In this document: positions 11,544 through 24,820 of the stretch, piece by piece
Numbering within the stretch: position 1 is the first letter of the stretch
How the letters are laid out: the number at the start of each line of letters is the position of its first letter
Source of the DNA: Gymnorhina tibicen
Taxonomy: Eukaryota > Chordata > Aves > Passeriformes > Artamidae
Length of the DNA stretch: 64,000 nt
Direction: 5' to 3'
NCBI GenBank assembly: GCA_013399875.1
Contig: VXAZ01018984.1
Coordinates: 3,602,935-3,666,934, forward strand
The notes under the pieces: model-generated
The model's database searches: none
Seen by the model: the letters and a program-made list of their open reading frames with translations, nothing else
Told to the model about the DNA's origin: nothing
Position numbers and translations under genes: made by a program

Positions 11544-14500
11544 CCATCCTTGTTTCCCAGAAAAAAAGGAACAAAATCCAATTTTGCTTGCATAGACAAG
11601 TGCTTTCTTTTTTTGCATTTCATTTTTGAATACAAACATATTGGAGTAGAAATGAGCAACTGAATAAACTGATATATTTCTCTGTGAAATCTTGTATTTT
11701 TATAATCTTTTTCCCTAACATATTTTTTTTTTCCTAGAACACATTTCTGGGTTTTGGTGTGAAATCAAACGGATACATGAATAATAACATATTCCATGTT
11801 CTTTTGAATGACAGGGAGTTTTAACTTAGGCTGGGCAGAAATTTGTGAACGATGATGGGATACGGGAAAAGGAACATGACATTTCTGAAGCAGAATAAGC
11901 CTTTAAAGCCTTTTAAGTGTGGCTATCAAAGCAATCAGGCCTCTACCTCTCTTCATGAGTACAAAGACTTTCTATCAGTCATTCTTTGTCTCCCCTGATC
12001 CTCTTTGTCCTCAATACTCTGCTCTTCAGGGCATGACAAAGAAGAAGGCTTAGATTTTGTGTAATTCAAGTATCTACAACTGCCAATACACAAGTTGGAG
12101 CCTTAAAAACAAAGAAAAGATAAAATCTTACACTAGATTCTGACCTCACAAGAAGGTGTTTAATAATACTGTATTTTTTAAAATCTCAATAGCCCATCAG
12201 CTTGAATAACAATCTTCCAAAATGCATTGTTTATCAAAGCAGATCGAACTCTCACAAGATATTTTCTTTGTACATCTTTCCTTTGTTTTTTGTTTGTTGT
12301 CTGAGGATTTTGTTTAGGTTTTAGTAGGGGCTAACACTAAAAGGGTCTTCTGGCTTTTGTTGGCCTGAGCTGACCACCACGAATAAATCTACTTAAAAGT
12401 AGAGTTCTAAATCTATGCCACAGCTTTATATAGCAGTAATACATCCACTGAAAAAAATTCAACTTTTATTAGACCCATTTGCATTATGAAAAGATCTTAA
12501 TATAATAACACTTCAGGATACTTACAACAATAAATAAGAACCAGCCAGACTGGTTACCATAAGATGCTTGAAATCTGGTTAACTATCACTGCTGTTTTCC
12601 AAACTTTATATTCAGCTGCCATTTGTTACCTAACAAAGCCATTTGCAAGTTGTACCAGCACAGTTTCAGCCGTCCTGCCTTACAGCAGAGCACATCTGAA
12701 AGGTGCCACATTGAACCGCTGCAGTTCCAGTGAAAGGTACCTGTAGGTGACTGTCAGTGCACTGTAAACTGGACAGGCTGAGACAGCTCCTGTCCTGCAG
12801 CAGCTCAGGGTGAACTCTGGCATTCCTACAGACATTGCTAAGCAGGATGAAAGTTTCAGAATTATTTTTTTCCCTAATGGAATAAAGCTCGTCTGTTCGT
12901 CCTTCAACATTAAATAACTTTTGGAAGTGTAATTAATCAGGAGCAAGAAATACAGAGAAAGTCAGGTTTTAGTAGTTTAACTGTTCATGAATTCATTTGA
13001 GTGAATTTATGGGCATCTTGTCCTCTGTGATATTTAATAAGTCCAACAAATTCACTGCAGTAGACATGTGGTGAGACAACATTACCAAAACATTTCATCC
13101 CTGATTTACACAAAAGAGGTGAAAACTGAAGGCAGGCATTTTATACCATTATTGATTTTCCACAAATATACATAGATATGTACATTATACACAATATAAA
13201 CAAAATTGTTCAGACACTTTCCAAAACTGAAACTCAATCAGCAGAAATGCCACTTATTGACCTCAACAGAACAGCAGGGAAAATGCTGCCGTGTTCTCCT
13301 CCTCGTGACTCTGGCCTGTTTCTCTAAATTACAGGGCCAAACCTCTGCAATAAAGAAGCATCACTATTAATCCCTTGTGCCAGCTGCCTTTACTTTGCTC
13401 ACACAGGGGCTCAGTACCCCATGCTATGTAATTTAAATGAAACACATTATTTGAAAGAACAAGAGGGAATCATTTCAGCAGATTACTCTGAGCTGCAACT
13501 GATCCTACCTCAGTCCTACCCAAAAACTGTGTTTGATTTCAGTTTCCTCTCAGGCTTTCTCATTTACAGCAAGATTTCACCTGCAGGTAGCACATCTTCA
13601 TAATTTACAGCTGAAGATACTATCTTTGAAAAAAAGAAGATTCAGGAATATTGCTACATTCTGACCACGTAAGTTTGTGTCTCAAGAAACACCAACATTT
13701 CTAAACTGAATGGAACAGGTTTGGCAGACTAGATATGTGAAATTGATACATTTTGTGAATGACAGGATTTCAGTATCCAATATAGCATATTGAAAATGTT
13801 CCTGTGCTGAAGTGTGCTGTTTATCCTCAGAACTAAGGCATAAAGAATTTGCACAACTTCTGCACACTTTGAAATATTCTGAGTCGTGTATGGTGAAAAC
13901 TTTGGTGTTTGTTTACACCTAAGCCATGTAAATACTGACTTCCTTGGAAACATAAGCCCTGTACATCTAGCCATCAGAGACTGGTCTTAGAGAAGACAAC
14001 TAATTCTGTTTTCTATTAAGCACATAGAAACTACCAAAAATGTACAAGAAATGACTTCTGGGGAGGCATGGACCCTGCATGCTTCAGCCTAGATCCTCTT
14101 TCCTTCCTTCAGCCATAAACTGCCAACTCCACCATTTCAGTGACTTCTTGCTGTTGTTTTGCTGCTGGGAATGTTAGAGAACCCCAGTACTGAGCAACAC
14201 TTCACTAGACACAAAGTGAAAAGGGAACAAAAACTTATTCTTGTACCAATCCAGTCAGAACACGGAAGTCTTAATAAGCACAGCTTGGATTTGTCTTGCA
14301 TTTTGAGTCTCCATCTACTCTTCCACAACACAGGTTCATGAGTACTTCTGTCTCTAGCCTCTCGTAGACAGTTATGAACAGACCTGAACATTATCCTGAC
14401 AATGCTGTTTCCACCAAAATTAACCCTGGTACAGGCACTGCACCAGTATTCCCAAGCTGACCTGAGAGTGGTGCCAGGCAGAATAGCTGCAGCAGCATCA

Positions 14501-14584
14501 ACACCTCCTCTCCAGCAACAGCCGAGCACTGTTTAAAGGCAGCTTATCTTAACATGACATACTGGGGACCCAGAAATGGAAATA

Positions 14585-14635
14585 GAGTCATAGAATCATT
14601 AAGGTTGGAAAAGAGCTTTAAGTCCAAACATTAAA
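14585..14635 (-). mobile_element. CR1 LINE 3'-end fragment
   Basis: AGTCATAGAATCATTAAGGT continues as TGGAAAAGAGCTTTAAGTCCAA. This is the reverse complement of the CR1 3' terminus: two copies of the ATTCTRTG-type terminal repeat, then the conserved TTCCAACC block and the ACTCGATGATCTTTAAGGTC-like segment. Similarity fades after about 50 bases, as expected for a 5'-truncated and diverged copy. Confidence 0.75.
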
Positions 14636-17600
14636 AGCCTCATTTATTCCAATTTCCCGTGCATTGACTTAACATGCAGCCAACAGTTGTACCTCCAGTA
14701 GTATCAGTTCCTAGGAAACTGAGTTTACCCAGTCACATCCTATCATGAATTTAATTAACTATGTTTAGCGAAGTAAAAGGACCACAAAGAAAAAACCAAG
14801 TTAAACTAAGTAAACCACTCACCAAGTGGAAAAAAAAAAGTAGGCTACATAAAATACAAGAATGCTTTGTGATTTTCTGCAGCTGTTCTCAGCATTGCTC
14901 AGCAAATTAATTTAACACAGAATGTCATTCAGAACTATCTTTAGTCTTTCTTAGTGTTTTAGCACATTGTAACAATTAACCGTCCTTTATTAAGGCATGG
15001 GCACTCAAAGATGAACTGAGAACAGTCACATTGTACTGGGTACTGCTAACTCATCTTTTATATTAACATTTACACTATTATTCTACTTACTACACATCCA
15101 TACTACACAGAGAATTTTACAAGTGTATTGAGATATTGATTTTGGAAAAAAGTTTAAATACAGGCCTAGAGGGAATATTAGCATGTGCAATATTCTCTAG
15201 ACCACAGAGGTAAATATGCACATAAGGCTTTGCATAGGATCCACAGCTGCACAGTCATTCTTACAGAAGGGAAATAATATTAGAATTAGATTTAGTGCTG
15301 AAACTTCACTAAGTTTCACCCTATAAGATATGCAGCTAAAGAGATCAGGTCTACCTCCCCGTGCTGTCCAGGCTTAGAGCTATCATCTATGCCTCATTTT
15401 CATTCAATATTTTTTCCAGGACTCATTGACTGGTCAAATCAAAACCTGCTCTGTCATAACATACACAGGCATTTTTCATAAATGAATCTGTGGTCACAAC
15501 CAGTTCTCCCTCAGAGGAGGCACACTAGAAACAATATCTACAAACAACAAATGACATAAAGTGTTTCTTTTCCTGTACTCATTTTCTTCCTGTTACTTTG
15601 CATGCAATTTTTACAGATGCTCATCACAGGGTAATACAAACACTTCACAAACACATAACATCTCCTAGTAGTCCCCTTATTTTACAGGTATTTTCCTTTT
15701 TATTAAGCTTGTTTTCATCAGTAATCAGGTGGCCTTAGATGCCTTACCAGGGATAGGATAGTCTGACAGCGAAGTTTTACATTTTGTCCAGGTGACACAC
15801 TTGTAATTGTTGTGAAGTCTTCCTGGGGAGAGCTGCAAATCTGGGGACCACTGCTCAACAAATGCGGTCTGTCGAAGTTTCACCTCTGTCCCAGTGGAAG
15901 ACAGCTGTCAAAGGAGTTAAAGACAGGCAGGGTTAAGGAAGCCTGAGCTGGTCTAAGTTGGGACAGTTAGCTCATTTTGGGACCGTTTGCTCCATTTTGC
16001 CACGCTCCACACTAAAACAGCACAGATACTGAGTGGTGCATTTTCCCTCATTAGAGTAGCTGGGTTTAAAAAACCCTCTGCAGCTTTTCTGAGGTCAGTC
16101 CTTTCATGCACTGCCATAGTCTGTTGGACTAAAAAAGCCTGGAGGTCACAGAGACTGCAATACCTGTCAGAGGCAGAGAACATTTCTGTTGCTCTGGACC
16201 TTTAGGTACAGAGAACTCTCCAAAAGACAAATAAACAAGAAATACATTATTCCTTAAATGTGCCATTAGACAAGTTTAAGGAGTCCACATCCTGGATCTT
16301 CTTTCTGCACAGACTTAAAGGCTTATGTGAAAAAGACAACTCCTCATCTGGAGAAATAAAGAAACTTTCTGACGAAAGGTAAATGAAACCCCCTAAAACA
16401 TCAGTGTTGAAGTAATCAACAAAGAGTAGAAATTTAAGGGAGGAAATCAATAAAATCTTATCAGCTGCATATCAGTGAGGAGAGGGTACATTAGAAAGAT
16501 GTATTGCTGCCCACTCTTTAAGAATAATACTGACACTTCAATTTCTACCAAACTCATGAAATTACAAGAGCTGTTTACCAGCCTACCTGCCAACTGTACA
16601 TTTCCATCTTTCTCTTTTGCCTTGCTGTCCTGAACAACTGTAGCAGGTCTCATAATCTACAGAACGGGGGAGGGAGGACAAGGGTGATCAATAGCCTTGC
16701 AGCTTCTCCCGTTTACTCATCCTACAGGATGCTTAAATGTCACTCTCACAGACAACTTGGCAAAATACACACCTCAGACCATCACAGGGCATATTTACCT
16801 CCAGGTGTCCTTAGGTTCCTACAAAGGCTTGTACCCTGTGCCACGTCTGATTTAAGATACAGACTTCAAAAGGAGCAAACAGCTGTTTGAGGCCTTTATG
16901 ACACCCTTAGATGACATTGAAAAACAGGATTTGTACATTCAAGAGCTTCCACATCTCCAAAAAACCCTATCCGTGATCATAGTCTGCTTTCTACAAAGTC
17001 ATGCACCAGTAAGCCCATGCCACAAACCACTGTGTAAAGTCAAGAGTAGATCAATAACCTTTCCTTTCCTTTTTATCCCCTTACAAGTGATTTTATCACT
17101 ATTTTGAGTTAAATTCTGATATTCCTGGTAACAGTGCTATAAAAAACACTGCTGAGGAAGACACCAGTAAATTATCCAATCTATATTCCTGCCCGACAGC
17201 AGGATCAACTGTAATTATTTCTGACAGATATTTTCATAACTTGTTCTTCACAATGAAACATGCCCTTGCAATTTACATTACAGTCAGTGGAGAATTCCTG
17301 TTTACAAAGAATAAAATCTGTAGCATCAGAAGCACAGTGCTCAACAATATGCAAGGCTCACAAAGATATGCAAGAATTCATAGCAAATTTATATACCAAT
17401 TTAATTGCTGGTAGAAAGGTTAATCAGGGTTATGACCACTCCCATGATGTTTTCCTCCAGAAAGTTTGAGAGTTTTATCTGTTAATGAAGAGCCTGTGTG
17501 TTTAGTATCCTCTTGTGTCAGTTTCTTTACACATGCCAAATATCATCTTAAACAGCCACTGCATTTGAATTATCATAATCTGATGGAACAGGTCTAATCA

Positions 17601-20139
17601 ACCTGACCAGAAGAGCTCAATGAAGTTTTATCATTTGCCTCTGTTTCTTTTACAGTGTGTATTATTATAATTGTAGCTCCTTTTTCTCTGTATAATCCAA
17701 ATAATGCCTGGAAGCTGCTCAATTAAAATGTTGGTGATTGACTTTAAGCAGAAGCTCCTACCTCAAAGATACAGCAAAAGACAAATAAATTCATATTTGT
17801 GGGTTACTATTCCCACATTACTGCAGAACAACCCAGCCTGTAAGCTGTAAAATGGCCCACTCTTCTATGAGACATACATCCATCTGTCCTATAGCAGAAC
17901 ACACTTTACCCCTAAATTAACAGCTATGTGCTACCAATCAAAAAATTTTACTGGGTTGCAGAAAGGGCATAAGCTCTGGACTAATCTTACCATTTCAGTG
18001 AAGTTTAGAAATTAAGCCTATCTCATTTAGTAGAATTGTCTTCATACTTAAAGAACCAGGCAGCATTTGCTGTCACACCAACATCTGAAGGTGAAACTCC
18101 GAGTACAAAGTGCAGTGTTTGGGATTTAGGGGGGTTGGGGTTTTTTGGTACACAGAGCTTACCTGCAATCCTGGAATGGTTAGAGAAGATCATCAGATCT
18201 TTTTCTAGTCTAGCCAGCATGTGCTGTTCAATAGCTAATCACTCCTGAACAACGTTCAACCATGATGTAAAAATAAATCTCTATCCTATTGTTAAGCAGG
18301 ATGCAGTTTATCAGTCCATATGTTGAAAGAGATGCACAAATGAAATTCACAGCAGCAGCAATAATGAATTGGATGTTTAAAAAGCAAGATGGATGCCTCC
18401 AATCCTCAGTCAGAAAGGCACGCTATACCAGTTACAGAAAGATGTTTCCATTTCCAAGACCTTTTAATGAATTCATGCCTAGTCCCAGCTGCATTTCAAT
18501 GAAGATAAAAATAAAGTGACTTGTACAATACACCAGCTCCACAGTAGAAGCTCTTCCATGCCTGGGAACGGAAGAGACAACTCCTGAAGCAGAACTTCTC
18601 AAAGACATACAGAGTCAGCAGGGCACAAAGCAGCTGGCGCTGCCGACAGGATGGAAACTGCATGTGCAGGAATTCTGCTTTGAGCTGGAAGAGGAGAAGG
18701 GAAAAAGGAGAAAAGTAATGTAGCCTTTGTAAGTCCACAAAATTTACCACAAGTTTTCACTAGACAGATTTCAAAGCTCTAATGGGAAGGCAATTTTAAA
18801 GCCCAAGACCGCCAGCAGAGAACAGAGTTCTGTTGCAATTATAAATAATCCTCAGCAAAATAAGTGTTTTAATTATTTGCTGAAATGCATATCACAGTGT
18901 AGCCCTTCCAACTTCAGGTGTGTACTGTCCCTCTACTGCCCAACATGACCAGCCTTTGCTCACTTCTCCTATGTCTACTACTGCTGCTACTGACAAGTCT
19001 TACTATGGTAACACAATGTCCAGTGGTATTTGTTACTTTTCTCAAAGCTTCAGATTAGGAATTTTATCTTTCATTTAAAAGATGTTTCTCTCCCTCACAG
19101 TTGCAGAAAGGCAACAAAGAGCATATTCAATAACCTCACAAGGTCAAAAAAGAAAGAACATACAAAGACTTCTCATTTAAAAACAAAATGACCCAGCAAT
19201 TTTTTGCGACTTCAACTCATGGTTTCTGAGTATATGGAGACAAAAACCCACTTTTCAAGTGAAAGGCAGACCTAGATATATGCTTATTTAACCAAGGTGT
19301 AGCCATAAATTCAAATAGTTTCTTATCTTGAAAAGACGCCTTCATCTAACATCAGTCTTTAAAGGAAACTACCAATTCTTGCAGTGGGAGGAAAAGCAGG
19401 TTCATTGGTGACTGGTGTCAGTGACTGCTAATGGAGGCTGAATCACTATACAAGAGTTAAGAGTCCAAGCAAAGGCATGCCAGCAGGATGGACAATTAAT
19501 CTGCTGAGAGAAATTACCATGATACAAAATTCTGCAGCATTAGCTAAGGGTTAGCTTGGTGTAATGCAGAGCCAAACCACAGACAATATCTCAACTATAC
19601 TGCGACCATGAGCACTGCACAGCAAATATTTTTTAAAGTCTTGTCAGTGTATAAATCTACTGCAGCCCTTATGAATACATACAAGACAAGTATATGTGTT
19701 GGGGGTTCAGCATGCTACTGAAATCTTGGCTTAATCTGAGAAAAGATTGCACATGTGAAGGAGCAACTGCAGGGCACTGGCTTAGAGCAGAACATTTCAT
19801 TTGCCAGAAAGTGCATCAGAGACACTCTGTAACAAGAGATTTCAACGTATTGGTTTTTATGCAAGTGTGACAAAATGACACAGTATTGTCATTTGGTATA
19901 GTTACCAAAAGAGTGCATAGAAAAGACCTGCATAAAAATTATAAACCATTCTCAATAGTAAGAATTGACATCCCAGTTTCTCTAGACAACTTTTCAGTTG
20001 ATGGTGCAACAACTGACTAGAATACAACTTGTACATTGTCTGGCTATTGTCCTTCGAAGTTCTGGCCCAAGTGAAGTGTCCAAGTAGCTAATGATGTAAA
20101 ACTTGACAATTAGAATGAATTCTAAACATTTAAGCATGA
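14636..20139. other. non-coding unique sequence
   Basis: No gene or recognisable transposon is seen. Open frames stay under about 85 codons, with no domain recognised. There is a G-rich tract at 18121-18148. The rest is AT-rich unique DNA. Confidence 0.7.
18121..18148 (+). other. G-rich tract (imperfect quadruplex motif)
   Basis: GGGATTTAGGGGGG continues as TTGGGG, then six Ts and GG. There are three runs of three or more G and a terminal GG, so it just misses the strict four-run G-quadruplex pattern but could fold with a two-layer core. It is isolated in an AT-rich neighbourhood. Confidence 0.4.
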
Positions 20140-20300
20140 ATTACAGAATCCTTGAATGGTTTGAGTTGGAGGGAACCTCTAAAAATAAACTAGTCCATTC
20201 CCCCTGCTGTGGGCCAGAACATCTTTCATTAGGTCAGGTTGCTCAAATTCCCATCCAAGAGCAGCCTATGTACACTTCATTTGAGCCATGGTTCAACATG
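20140..20300 (-). mobile_element. CR1 LINE 3'-end fragment
   Basis: ATTACAGAATCCTTGAATGG, then GTTTGAGTTGGAGGGAACCT, an AGTCCATTCCCCCTGCTGTGG-like stretch, and later AGGTCAGGTTGCTCAAATTC and CCATCCAAGAGCAGCC. The order and spacing match the reverse complement of the last about 150 bp of CR1 (terminal repeats, TTCCAACCCAAACC block, then the end of ORF2). The 5' boundary, at the right here, is uncertain and may extend to about 20330. Confidence 0.9.
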
Positions 20301-22412
20301 AAAACAGGCTGCCTTTCACAAAGGTGGTTTCAATGGTGTGCTGAGGTTGTCTTTACACTGTCCTTTTCTACTGAGATTATACAGGAGCTTTCACCAAGAT
20401 GAGATTTTATCAGCTTTCTCTGTACAGTGGTTGTTATCCAATCCCTCTGAGTGCAAAATCCCAGTGCCTAAAGGAACAGAAGTATTTTGAACTGGGGTAG
20501 CAAGACATACAAAAGAATCCCTCACTAGCCAACACATTTCTCGCCAGCAAAAACACGTGGGTGGAAACCAAACCAGTGGGACCAACCACACAGATTTAAC
20601 TATGAATATATGCAAAATTTTAACACCACCAAGGGAAATAAGCTCATTATTGTTTCACTGTTTAATTATGATTTATTTTCCTCGTTGCATTACAGGTATG
20701 AATCCATGCTGCCATACCTACACCCACTATCTCTCATGTGTACAATAATGTAAACCCTCTGCACGAAGTTGCTTCTGATGAATCCAAATCAATCACTGCT
20801 CACTGAGGAAACACTGAATGCTCCTATTTATCTCAAGGAAAGCACAGACAAATATCTATTTCACACTGCCTAAATAGCAAGCTCAGGCTATAGATATTTA
20901 AAATGTATGTAAATGAAACATGAAGCTTTTTTTAGAGGAATACTTTCACAAACACCACCCTACAGACCATTAGGCTTCGCTGCCAAACAGACAGATATTG
21001 TCTCTACTTACAGCACCCTGAGTTCTCTTACATCCTTCATCTGAAAAGACTTCAGCTCACATGTGCCCACATGTTGACTTCTTGTCCCTCCTGAAACACA
21101 TACTGGCATAAAGCAGCAGCACTACTTGCCAACAATGCAACATCTGGGATTCCCTAGGCTGGCAAAATTCTACCACAAATTCTAAGCATAATTCATGTAA
21201 AGAAAAGCTCAGATTAGTAGGCGTCTATAGATTCATTAACATGCAGCAGTCCTTGCAAGCATGTGTCTTTGTATAGTTACTCAAATTTATGTAACTGTGA
21301 GAAGCATATGCAACGTTGATTCCATCGACCTTTTGTGAAGTGCTGTTCAGCGCTGGTTTTCAGACAAAGTATGCTCAAGGAGCTCACAGAATGAAGAGCC
21401 AGGAGATACTGATGTCTTTGCAAGAAACTCCAATATCCAGTTATCACCAGTTGCAGGTAGGGAAGGTTAAAAATGACAGGGTGCAGAGGCTGGCCTCCTA
21501 TGCAACTGTTTCCTGACGTAAAGTTCAGAGGCATCACCAGCTCTGGAAGACCATCGGTCTCGGCAACATGGAGATGGTAAATTGAAAAACGCGCCCACGA
21601 AATTCTCATTTCTTTACCTACTGTGCAAAATCAAGTATAAGGAGGTCCATAGGCAGCCTGGAATAATTGCTGTAATTGGTTCAATGGCCTTTCCATAAAT
21701 AAACATATTAGAAAGGCACTCTGCAAATTTACTGAGATACACAGGAAGAATTCAGTTAGCATTTTTTGTAAATTTGAAGGGATAGTTATTTTAATACCTT
21801 TCCGGGATTTACAGCTACTTCTCTCTACATACTGCTAGATTACTCATGCTAAAATTGAATCTACAGCTTTTCTACATCCTCTACAGTGGAATGAAGCACA
21901 TCAAATGGCAAGATATTCAAAAAGCTCTCTGACAGAGAGCAAGCATGGGTCTGTGTCCTGCATCGCTTTGTACTGTCAGATGTGCACATTCTTGATGCAT
22001 TTATGCTCATCAAAAAGTTCAAAACAAAACAACCCCCTTCATTAAAATTCTGTCTGAAAACTGCCAGTGCTACAATTGTATATGTCACACTGGAGGACAT
22101 TGTGAAGTTTAGGGACAGATTAACAAGGACGTGAGAGCCAACCCTCTTTGAAAAGGAAAGTGTCTGATGGATTGGCTCTTTTCTCTATTTTGTACTGAAC
22201 CTGGACACGAAATCCAAATGCCTTCAGGTCTCAGAGGAAGGCAAGCTTTTGTTATGAATCCCATGTCTAAAGTCGGGTCTCACACTATCTGTTGCAACAT
22301 TGAAAACAAGCTTCACTTCCGAAATAGCTTTAGCATTCTTGCATTAAATTATGAGTAATTTCAGAGAGCTGCAGGTTCAGCTTTGAAAAAGCCATCTTGA
22401 GCACTGCTAATA
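20301..22412. other. non-coding unique sequence
   Basis: No gene is seen. Overlapping short open frames on both strands at 21277-21609 have no recognisable domain. AT-rich unique sequence. Confidence 0.65.
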
Positions 22413-22482
22413 AATCATGGAATCACAGAATATCCTGACGTGGAAGTGACCCACAAGGATCATCACAAGTTCAACTCCTAAA
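22413..22482 (-). mobile_element. CR1 LINE 3'-end fragment
   Basis: AATCATGGAATCACAGAATA, then TCCTGACGTGGAAGTGACCC, ACAAGGATCATCACAAGTTC and AACTCCT. This is the reverse complement of a CR1 3' end of the variety with a GGACCCACAAGGATCATCGAGTCCAACTCC segment. It differs from the copies at 20.1 and 25.6 kb, so it probably belongs to another CR1 subfamily. It is about 70 bp, heavily 5'-truncated. Confidence 0.8.
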
Positions 22483-22593
22483 ATAGCCATGGTAGCATGC
22501 AGAGGGAGCAGCACCAGCTGGGCACCAACCCATTTTTACTGCAGTTCACAGCGAGTTCCACACTGCTGGGACTCCACTCTTCTCAGCACTCAA

Positions 22594-22627
22594 ATTAAGA
22601 TTTAAGATTTAAGATTCTGATTTAAGA
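22594..22627. repeat. heptamer tandem repeat (ATTTAAG-type)
   Basis: ATTAAGA TTTAAGA TTTAAGA TTCTGA TTTAAGA: about four and a half units of a seven-base motif, one of them degenerate. A short minisatellite-like array. Confidence 0.8.
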
Positions 22628-22816
22628 GCAGTTGCACATGCACTATAAACCTGCACTGACTACAGTGTAAACACACAATTAACAAAAACTAAATAAAGGA
22701 AATTGCCAGTTCTGTACATCACACAGTCTACCTAAAGTTTGTAGATACTTCACAATAATTTGGTTTTCCCTGCACTTCATGTATGGATAAATAATTTACG
22801 TAAATGACAATTGTGT

Positions 22817-22895
22817 TAAAAAAAAAGGAAAATACAAATACTAAGAATATTAAATATTAAAAAATAGTAAAAGAAAAAACAAATTTAAAAAGGCA
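22817..22895 (+). repeat. A-rich low-complexity tract
   Basis: An initial ten-base A run followed by A-rich, nearly C-free sequence with AATATTAAATATTAA. It could be the remnant of a retroposon A-tail, but no retro-element body precedes it. Confidence 0.6.
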
Positions 22896-24590
22896 AAGTA
22901 AGACCCACAAAAAACAACGTACCTACAAATTTTAAAATGAAATGCTATCTGCAATGACTAGGCGTAGAAGAAAATGAGGGAAATTGTTTTAATATTTTAC
23001 TCTTATCAGTACCAAGCAAGCTTGTCTAGTCAGCAGACATGGACAGTAATGCTGCAACATTACAACATTACACATTACCTAATGAGATAAAATATTTGCA
23101 GAACCAAAGTACTGGACAGAATCTGTATGGATAAAAATGTATCTGTAAGCCAACATTTATTTTCCATCAAAACAAAAGGCACTGTAAGCAAGACCAGCAC
23201 GACAACTGAGCCTATAAAAATGAAAATAATGCAACTAAACACAGACAAATGGAATCAGTAGAAGCGCGAATCTGCTCCCAACTCCAAAAGAAAAAGGCTC
23301 CACAATCACTTCAGGTTTTCATAGAGGCTACAGTTTAGCATGTTTAGTAAAGAAAGTACAAAATGTGTCACCATGAAACTAAGTTTTCAAACAAAGAAGA
23401 ACCAGATGGTGCTAAATAAAAGGCAAGAAATTAATATCCACAGTCTCAGCCTGGAGAAGACACATGATATCTCCCAAAAGGCATTCACACTCAGAAAAAA
23501 TAAACTAGCCGTGGCTCAAAATAAGATAAATCTTCATGTACAGATACTGACAACATTTGTTGACCCCCATTTCCTGAATATCAGTGGCATCTTGTCTTTG
23601 GATTACGTTATTTATAAAAACCACAAGATTTCTTGCTCTCATAACAGAGAAGTTTTCTATGATTGATATAGATATTTCAATCTTAGGAGTAATTTTTGTG
23701 CCAGTTCAGTAACTTCATTTGTGATTATACAACACATTTGCAATCTCAAAAAAAATTACTGCAGTTGACATTTTTTCTGGTAGTGAGTTATTTTAGCCAA
23801 TAGATATTTTTCCACTGATTTCACTGGGCTTTGGATTATTTCATTAAAAGGTGTTCTACTTTGCAGTAAAGGTCTCATATTTATGGCGCCAACCTAATAG
23901 CTTTTGGTTATGTTTTACAGTCCAGATTCAGCAAAGTAATTAGTCTGGACCATTCTACTTCCCTGATGGATATGCTTAAGGACTTTGCGTAACAAATCCA
24001 AGAGATCAAACTGAAAATTGCTTAAATGATAAACTCAAATTTAAGCTAAAGCATCCTTATTTCACTACCTAGAAAATGCTGCAATTTTAAGAGGAACTTA
24101 TCACCACTTAAATATTCCGTAAGATCCAAGACCAACCAATACATTTCAGTCAAAGTTGTGTAAGATGAAGCAAAAGTAAAATAAATTAGAAACTTCTGGT
24201 TATTAACATGTTCACATAAATCAGTGTGGCATTGCTGAGTGAGCTGTAGCACTAGGTCATTGTCCTAGTTAATCACCACAGGAAAGAAGGAATGCCATAG
24301 AGGAATGGACAATGTTTTTGAACCCTGGCAGTCTCCCCTTTCCTCTTGTGATACTGTGATTAGATGGAGACTGTGTCCTACTGCTGTGGGAGCAGCCAGC
24401 ACACCTCTCTAGGCAGCAAGAGCGATGGCAAACCACCTGGTGAGCCTCTGTCCTCCTGCACTGATTGTAAGCTACTGCTGAAAACAGGGAGCTAGTGGCC
24501 ATATTTTTATGGTGAACTATTTGTTATTTGCTTATTTATTTCTTCTAGGCCCTTACTCGTAATGTCAGGATCACAATCTCATCTTTCATT

Positions 24591-24690
24591 AACTATATAT
24601 ACTCACAATAAAGCCATATAATGAAATATGTAATATATTCTTATTTAGTATATTTATATATACCTTTATTTATATTTATATGTACCTTTA
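24591..24690. repeat. AT-rich tract with tandem duplication
   Basis: Nearly pure A/T sequence. ATTTATATATACCTTT (24652-24667) recurs as ATTTATATGTACCTTT (24674-24689), 15 of 16 identical with a 22-bp period. Tracts of this kind are expected to melt easily and to vary in length between individuals. Confidence 0.75.
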
Positions 24691-24793
24691 ACTGTATCAC
24701 AGATTTAGATTACTATGTTTTATTTAATTTTTCTGTCACCAGGGTTTTAGAGTTTAAAATGCAAAGTAAAACAGTTTAAAATGATTACTGAAA

Positions 24794-24820
24794 GCTCTGG
24801 GTTGGAAGGGACCACAAGAT
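24794..24820 (-). mobile_element. possible CR1 3'-end scrap
   Basis: GCTCTGGGTTGGAAGGGACC followed by ACAAGAT matches the conserved GGTTTGGGTTGGAAGGGACC block of the reverse-complement CR1 tail. No terminal ATTCTRTG repeat precedes it and the downstream sequence does not continue the match, so it is either a scrap or coincidence. Confidence 0.35.

Larger units (their letters stand above)
7441..14584. other. non-coding unique sequence
   Basis: No gene is seen. Open frames of up to about 115 codons occur, several overlapping on opposite strands around 8.5-9.4 kb, and none shows a recognisable domain. The stretch contains a TA-rich tract (10630-10660) and a perfect 12-bp hairpin (11515-11543). 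A minus-strand open frame of 130 codons at 14137-14529 is cysteine- and arginine-rich without a recognisable motif. Confidence 0.7.

Noticed and set aside
14137..14529. 130-codon Cys/Arg-rich minus-strand frame
   Set aside because: It overlaps a shorter plus-strand frame, no motif is recognised and its length is within chance.
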